A DNA stretch of 64,000 nt, from positions 3,708,458 to 3,772,457 of the forward strand of contig NZ_CP080627.1 of NCBI RefSeq assembly GCF_025917315.1, given 5' to 3'. The stretch is from Halomonas qaidamensis (GTDB lineage Bacteria > Pseudomonadota > Gammaproteobacteria > Pseudomonadales > Halomonadaceae). The translations under genes were made by a program, and so were the position numbers. This document shows positions 62,830 through 64,000 of this stretch, piece by piece. Each line of letters opens with the position of its first letter. Within the stretch, counting starts at the first letter, position 1. The notes beneath the pieces were generated by a model. The model saw only the letters and a list, made by a program, of their open reading frames with translations. It was not told the DNA's origin and searched no databases.

Positions 62830-62916
62830 TGTCATCTACTCGACCTCATTTACTCGACCCATGACACACGAAAGCCTGCCAGGCGGCAGGCCGAGGTCGA
62901 GCGGCGAGGTGTGTCG
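62830..62916 (-). other. Highly structured rnpA-yidC intergenic segment
   Basis: Four complementary arm pairs overlap here: GTGTCAT/ATGACAC (62830-62836 and 62861-62867), TCGACCTC/GAGGTCGA (62840-62847 and 62893-62900), GCCTGCC/GGCAGGC (62874-62880 and 62885-62891), and GACACAC/GTGTGTC (62863-62869 and 62909-62915). The first and last compete for the same bases, so the transcript could adopt alternative folds. No yidD-length ORF fits in the gap. Confidence 0.6.
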
Positions 62917-63318
62917 TCAAGCGTCACGTGTTACGCCATTAGGCGGGGAAGATACAGACACCGCCTGTGCGTCTCTCTGAAGCCGTTTCCACATGCCATT
63001 TAACTGGCGTGTAAGCGTTTCGTTGTCGATATCTTGAACGCCGCGTTTTGCCAATATCACAATATCCACAGAGGGCAAGTGATCTTGGCGGAGACGAACA
63101 GACTCTCTAACAAGTCGCTTAAAGCGGTTGCGATCAACAGCGAGCTTCACATTTTTTTTGCTGACCACCAGTCCAACGCGGGGGTGACCCCGGGTACTCA
63201 AACGCGCTAACGCCATCATACCTTTGCCATGAACCTTCAGGTCTGCTTGTTCAAACACGTGACTAAAATCCCCAGCGTTTAGCAAACGTAAGCACCGGGG
63301 AAAGCCTTGATGCGGCAC
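62917..63318 (-). CDS. rnpA: Ribonuclease P protein component
   Basis: Protein subunit of RNase P that matures tRNA 5' ends. The 133-residue protein has PRCLRLLNAGDFSHVFEQAD, GLVVSKKNVKLAVDRNRFKRLVRES (the RNR RNA-binding motif) and VILAKRG. There is no ATG near the start; a GTG at 63318 is chosen over a TTG at 63324, and neither has a clear ribosome-binding site, so the start is uncertain by a few codons. It is 13 bases after rpmH and probably coupled to it. Confidence 0.92.
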   Translation of the reverse strand: MPHQGFPRCLRLLNAGDFSHVFEQADLKVHGKGMMALARLSTRGHPRVGLVVSKKNVKLAVDRNRFKRLVRESVRLRQDHLPSVDIVILAKRGVQDIDNETLTRQLNGMWKRLQRDAQAVSVSSPPNGVTRDA

Positions 63319-63331
63319 ACGCAATTCGAGA

Positions 63332-63466
63332 TCAGGCGCTCAGACGCTTGCGGCCTTTGGCGCGACGGCGTGCAATAACAGCACGGCCATTTTTGGTTGC
63401 CATACGAGCACGGAAGCCATGCGCGCGCTTGCGCTTGAGAACGCTGGGTTGAAAAGTGCGTTTCAT
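63332..63466 (-). CDS. rpmH: 50S ribosomal protein L34
   Basis: A 44-residue basic ribosomal protein read on the minus strand: [17 protein letters not shown], then [13 protein letters not shown] and an Arg/Lys-rich end KGRKRLSA. It is first of rpmH-rnpA-(gap)-yidC and has a consensus promoter upstream. Confidence 0.98.
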   Translation of the reverse strand: MKRTFQPSVLKRKRAHGFRARMATKNGRAVIARRRAKGRKRLSA

Positions 63467-63562
63467 AACTCGTTATTCCCACGTGGTTTAGGACGGAAAG
63501 TGAATTCCAAAACACCCGGTCCAGTGAGGAACTAGCCGGGGAGTTTTAATTCAAGACCGGAA

Positions 63563-63591
63563 ATTGTAGAGACTTCCCGCGTCAGGTGCAA
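63563..63591 (-). promoter_or_regulatory. Sigma-70 promoter of rpmH
   Basis: On the minus strand TTGCAC (63591-63586), 17 bases, TACAAT (63568-63563), about 97 bases before the rpmH start. Confidence 0.88.
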
Positions 63592-63726
63592 TTTTTCCTT
63601 GCATAAAAAGCATGAAAAAGGCAATGGCGGTTGTTTGTATACGTTTAGCATTGCTTCTTACTATGAATCTATTATTACTAAGGAAGTTATTTAAAACCTA
63701 CTGTTATTAATAGTGGGGATACTAAT

Positions 63727-63947
63727 TGTGGATAAGCTATTTTAGCTTATTTTTATCAAGAGCTTAAAATCATAAAAAATCTGTGCATAACCTTCGGATA
63801 AGCCTTAAATAAACTGTTAATTAGGTGTGCTCAACAGGTTATAAAATACATCAAAACAGGTTTGTGCTTGATCGATTACCAGCTTTTCCCTATATCTCAT
63901 GAGTAGTTGTCCACAGGGCAAAAAGAGGCTTGAGTGCGTGTGGATAA
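63727..63947. other. DnaA-box cluster in the rpmH-dnaA gap (second origin candidate or dnaA autoregulatory region)
   Basis: Gene-free and A+T-rich, with three perfect TTATNCACA matches (63727-63735, 63782-63790, 63939-63947), one 8 of 9 (63907-63915) and one 7 of 9 (63793-63801). The A+T-rich stretch 63600-63900 accompanies them. The divergent rpmH gene implies dnaA begins just past the right edge; no dnaA codons are visible. In many bacteria oriC lies upstream of dnaA; the boxes could also autoregulate dnaA. Confidence 0.7.
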
Positions 63948-64000
63948 CCGCTCCGTTGGGCGCTACAATGGTCGGCCGTTTTCAACCGATGGTGAGATGA

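Noticed and set aside
63970..64000. Start of dnaA at the right edge
   Set aside because: The last ATG/GTG codons run into TGA within a few bases, so dnaA must start beyond the window.

Overview
The window comes from the replication-origin side of a gammaproteobacterial chromosome, most likely a member of the Halomonadaceae (Halomonas/Vreelandella). The evidence is a NhaD-type Na+/H+ antiporter, an acidic diheme cytochrome, a Crc homologue beside pyrE and rph, moderate G+C, and the rpmH-rnpA-yidC-mnmE and atp-parB-parA-rsmG-mnmG blocks that flank many bacterial origins. The genus is inferred from gene content only. I saw no tRNA, rRNA, CRISPR array, transposase or prophage gene.

Layout. 1-3 kb: spoT (runs off the left edge), rpoZ, gmk. 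3-9 kb: single accessory genes (extensin-like protein, glycine-zipper lipoprotein, MFS exporter, AlkA-like glycosylase, aquaporin, histidine phosphatase, PPK2). 9-15 kb: yicC / rph / crc / pyrE / trmL / rep. 15-20 kb: diheme cytochrome c, a GNAT protein, a QseBC-like two-component system and a CBS-domain protein. 20-29 kb: nhaD, glmS-glmU-apbE-uppP, a CDF metal transporter and mgtE. 30-37 kb: the complete F1Fo ATP synthase operon atpIBEFHAGDC. 37-41.6 kb: parB-parA-rsmG-mnmG. 41.6-42.1 kb: an A+T-rich gap full of DnaA-box-like sequences, a strong oriC candidate. 42-51 kb: an amino-acid ABC importer, erpA, argC, a CLC channel, hemJ-thiD-hemL and a small secreted protein. 51.3-55.9 kb: a complete curli amyloid system (csgD-E-F-G then csgB-A, all on the minus strand). 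56-59.6 kb: rdgB-hemW, an OmpA-family lipoprotein, rlmJ. 59.6-63.5 kb: mnmE, yidC, rnpA, rpmH. 63.5-64 kb: a second DnaA-box cluster that appears to lead into dnaA just beyond the right edge.

How the genes fit together. The ATP synthase c subunit carries a proton-type carboxylate, so energy coupling looks H+-based, with NhaD handling Na+ export. glmS, glmU and uppP supply cell-wall precursors. spoT, the CsgD regulator, Crc and the QseBC-like pair are the regulatory layer; curli is the main surface-structure system. The most notable points are the two origin-like clusters about 22 kb apart with about 18 kb separating mnmG from mnmE, the very long CsgA-type curlin, the catalytically stripped ExoIII-fold Crc protein, and a highly folded rnpA-yidC gap where yidD is often found.
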